Shown one piece after another: positions 14,499-16,142 of a stretch of 16,142 nt of DNA; positions within the stretch are counted from its first letter, which is position 1, and each line of letters begins with the position of its first letter. This stretch comes from UCB3 sp964415605. GTDB lineage: Bacteria > Chloroflexota > Anaerolineae > Epilineales > Epilineaceae. The translations under genes were made by a program, and so were the position numbers. Location of the stretch: NCBI GenBank assembly GCA_964415605.1, contig CAYQBA010000109.1, positions 1 through 16,142 of the forward strand, read 5' to 3'. The notes beneath the pieces are model-generated. The model worked only from the letters and a program-made list of their open reading frames with translations, was not told where the DNA came from and ran no database searches.

Positions 14499-15948
14499 CG
14501 GGCGGCGCGGCCCGCGCAGCGATGCCGGGCCCGGCGGCGCGGGCACCGATTCGGACGGGCGAGGGGGCGATGGCGCCGGCGATCCCCTTGGCGGCGACGG
14601 CCGCCCCGGCTGCCCGCGCTGCGGCGGCCTGGGCTGGCTGCGGCGCGACGTTCCGCTGGGCCATGCCGAGTTCGGCAAGGCCGTCGCGTGCGAGTGCCTC
14701 GCCGGCGAGCTCGAGGCCCGGAGGCTGGCGGGCGTGCGCGAGGCGTCGAACATCGCCGATCTCGGCCACATGACGTTTGCCGCGTTCCGCCTCGACGCGC
14801 CCGGCAACACGCCCGAGGCGCTGCGCAGCCTGCAGATCGCGTTCGACGCGGCGTCGCGCTTCGCCGCGCACCCGGCCGGCTGGCTGGTGCTCCAGGGGGG
14901 CTACGGCTGCGGCAAGACCCACCTGGCGGCGGCGATCGTCAACGCCCGGCTGGCCCAGGGCGAGCCGGCGGTGTTCATCGCCGTGCCGGACCTCCTGGAC
15001 CACCTGCGAGCCGCCTATGCCGCGGACGCGCCCGACGGCGGCTTCGACGCGCGGTTCGACGCCGTGCGCAACGCGCCGCTGCTGGTGCTCGACGACCTCG
15101 GGACCGAGGCGCCGACGGCCTGGGCGGGCGAGAAGCTGTTCCAGCTCCTCAACCACCGCTACAACGCCAAGCTGCCGACGGTCATCACCACCAACCAAGA
15201 CCTCGACGTGCTCGACGAGCGCCTGCGCTCGCGGCTGGGGCACTACGGGCTGGTCCGGCCGATCACGATCTCCGCGCTGGACTACCGCGGCGGCACCGGG
15301 CAAGCGGACGGCACCGAGCTCTCGATGCTGCACCTCTACCGCCACATGACGTTCCAGAGCTGGGACCAGCGCGCCGGCGCCGTGGAGCCGGCCGCGGCCG
15401 AGAACCTCGCCCGGGCCGTCCGGGTGGCGCGCAGCTTCGCCGAGGCGCCGCAGGGCTGGCTGGTCCTGATCGGCGACCACTTCTGCGGCAAGACGCACCT
15501 CGCGGCCGCCATCGCCAACCACCGCGCGGGCGAGGGCGACAGCCCGGTGTTCGTCGTGGTCCCCGATCTGCTCGACCACCTGCGCGCGACGTTCAGCCCG
15601 ACCAGCCGGGTGCGCTACGACAAGCGGTTCGAGGACATCCGCTCGAGCCGGCTCCTGATCCTCGACGACCTCGGCACCGAGAGCGCCACGCCGTGGGCGC
15701 AGGAGAAGCTCTACCAGCTGCTCAACCACCGCTACAACACGGCGCTGCCGACGGTCATCACCACGGCCACGCCGCTGGCGGACATCCCGCCGCGGCTGCG
15801 CAGCCGCATGCTGGACCGGCGCGTCTGCACGATCTTCGAGATCCAGGCGCCGCCGTATCGGTGGGCGCCAGCCGGGCCAAGTGGCGGCGCGGGGCGACCG
15901 GCCGGCGGCAAGCGCGCCGGCCCGCCGGCGCCGCGCCGGTCGGGCTGA
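14419..15948 (+). CDS. DnaC/IstB-like helicase loader with two AAA+ modules
   Basis: 509 residues. After a Gly/Asp-rich stretch (24-64) comes a zinc-finger-like part, CPRCGG at 65-70 and CEC at 91-93. AAA+ module 1 (~117-291) follows: HMTFAAF, Walker A GGYGCGKT (160-167), VPDLLDHLRA, Walker B LLVLDDLGTE, sensor VITTNQ, arginine-finger RLRSRL. Module 2 (~309-482) repeats the order: HMTFQSW, Walker A GDHFCGKT (352-359), VPDLLDHLRA, LLILDDLGTE, VITTAT, RLRSRM. Both keep the ATP-binding Lys, acidic Walker B and finger arginine. A Pro/Gly/Arg tail ends it. DnaC/DnaI loaders normally have one AAA+ module and bind DnaB; the loader role is inferred from family and operon. The start ATG 14419 has AGGAAGG at 14401-14407 and overlaps the DnaD-like gene by 80 bases; MRPIGDVI is a plausible N-terminus. 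Confidence 0.88.
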   Translation: MRPIGDVIRPFENAIAKGRTPRSSSADGRRGPRSDAGPGGAGTDSDGRGGDGAGDPLGGDGRPGCPRCGGLGWLRRDVPLGHAEFGKAVACECLAGELEARRLAGVREASNIADLGHMTFAAFRLDAPGNTPEALRSLQIAFDAASRFAAHPAGWLVLQGGYGCGKTHLAAAIVNARLAQGEPAVFIAVPDLLDHLRAAYAADAPDGGFDARFDAVRNAPLLVLDDLGTEAPTAWAGEKLFQLLNHRYNAKLPTVITTNQDLDVLDERLRSRLGHYGLVRPITISALDYRGGTGQADGTELSMLHLYRHMTFQSWDQRAGAVEPAAAENLARAVRVARSFAEAPQGWLVLIGDHFCGKTHLAAAIANHRAGEGDSPVFVVVPDLLDHLRATFSPTSRVRYDKRFEDIRSSRLLILDDLGTESATPWAQEKLYQLLNHRYNTALPTVITTATPLADIPPRLRSRMLDRRVCTIFEIQAPPYRWAPAGPSGGAGRPAGGKRAGPPAPRRSG

Positions 15949-16142
15949 GCCCGGGTCCGGCTTGGTCCTTCGTCCCGCCTCGCCCGCAAACGGGGCGCGC
16001 GACCCGCGCACGGGCCACGCCACGGAGCGGCCAGCCGACCCGGCCGCGGGGCGGGCCGCCGCGCCCCCCCCCGCGGGCGCCCCGGCCCCCCCCCGGGGAG
16101 GCCCTCCGGGGTGGGGGGGCGGCGGGCCCCTCGGCCGCGCGC
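15949..16142. other. Gene-free, G/C homopolymer-rich window end
   Basis: No gene, RNA or clear terminator is supported after the loader stop; only a small 5-bp hairpin surrounds the stop codon (15941-15953). From about 16040 the sequence becomes long runs of C and G (up to ten C in a row at 16064-16073), unlike the coding DNA. This may be the error-prone end of an assembled contig. Confidence 0.5.

Noticed and set aside
14107..16023. 638-codon minus-strand open frame opposite the DnaD-like and loader genes
   Set aside because: The sense strand has two well-supported genes; the antisense translation is Arg/Ala/Gly-rich with no family match.

Overview
This window is a very GC-rich bacterial segment that I read as Chloroflexota (Anaerolineae-like). 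The taxonomic call is an inference. It rests on surface proteins with long Pro-Thr linkers, a dnaB-dnaD-dnaC-like replication cluster behind a bifunctional-nuclease gene, and a Gram-positive-type SOS operator (GAAC-N4-GTTC). Both window edges cut into sequence: the left edge lies inside an ABC transporter gene, and the right edge is G/C homopolymer-rich DNA that looks like a contig end.

Layout. (1) 3-1928, plus strand: the 3' end of an ABC exporter ATPase gene, rpsT (ribosomal protein S20) with its own promoter and terminator, then a LexA/UmuD-type S24 domain protein whose Ser-Lys dyad is replaced by Leu/Leu. That last gene is driven by a near-consensus promoter carrying two SOS boxes, followed by an 18-bp leader hairpin. 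(2) 1969-7155, minus strand: glmS behind a leader of about 425 nt containing a glmS self-cleaving ribozyme, a degraded IS5-type transposase tail, and a HerA/FtsK-clan P-loop ATPase with a coiled-coil C-terminus. (3) 7277-8953, minus strand: a secreted Pro-Thr-linker protein with a lamin-tail-like domain. It is divergent from an ECF sigma factor and a zinc-type membrane anti-sigma factor (9330-11286, plus). (4) 11351-11722, minus strand: a small two-helix membrane protein whose promoter lies back to back with that of the next operon. (5) 11837-15948, plus strand: bifunctional nuclease (DUF151), replicative helicase dnaB, a DnaD-like primosome protein and a helicase-loader-like protein with two tandem AAA+ modules. 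The last three genes overlap end to start.

How they work together. The last operon looks like a helicase-loading set: DnaB is the ring, the DnaD-like protein the adaptor, and the double AAA+ protein the loader. glmS makes glucosamine-6-phosphate for cell wall or glycan synthesis and appears to be feedback-controlled by its ribozyme. The sigma/anti-sigma pair probably senses an envelope signal. The most unusual items are the glmS ribozyme with a compensated base-pair change and a two-hairpin insertion, the SOS-controlled 'dead' S24 protein, and the fused double AAA+ loader.
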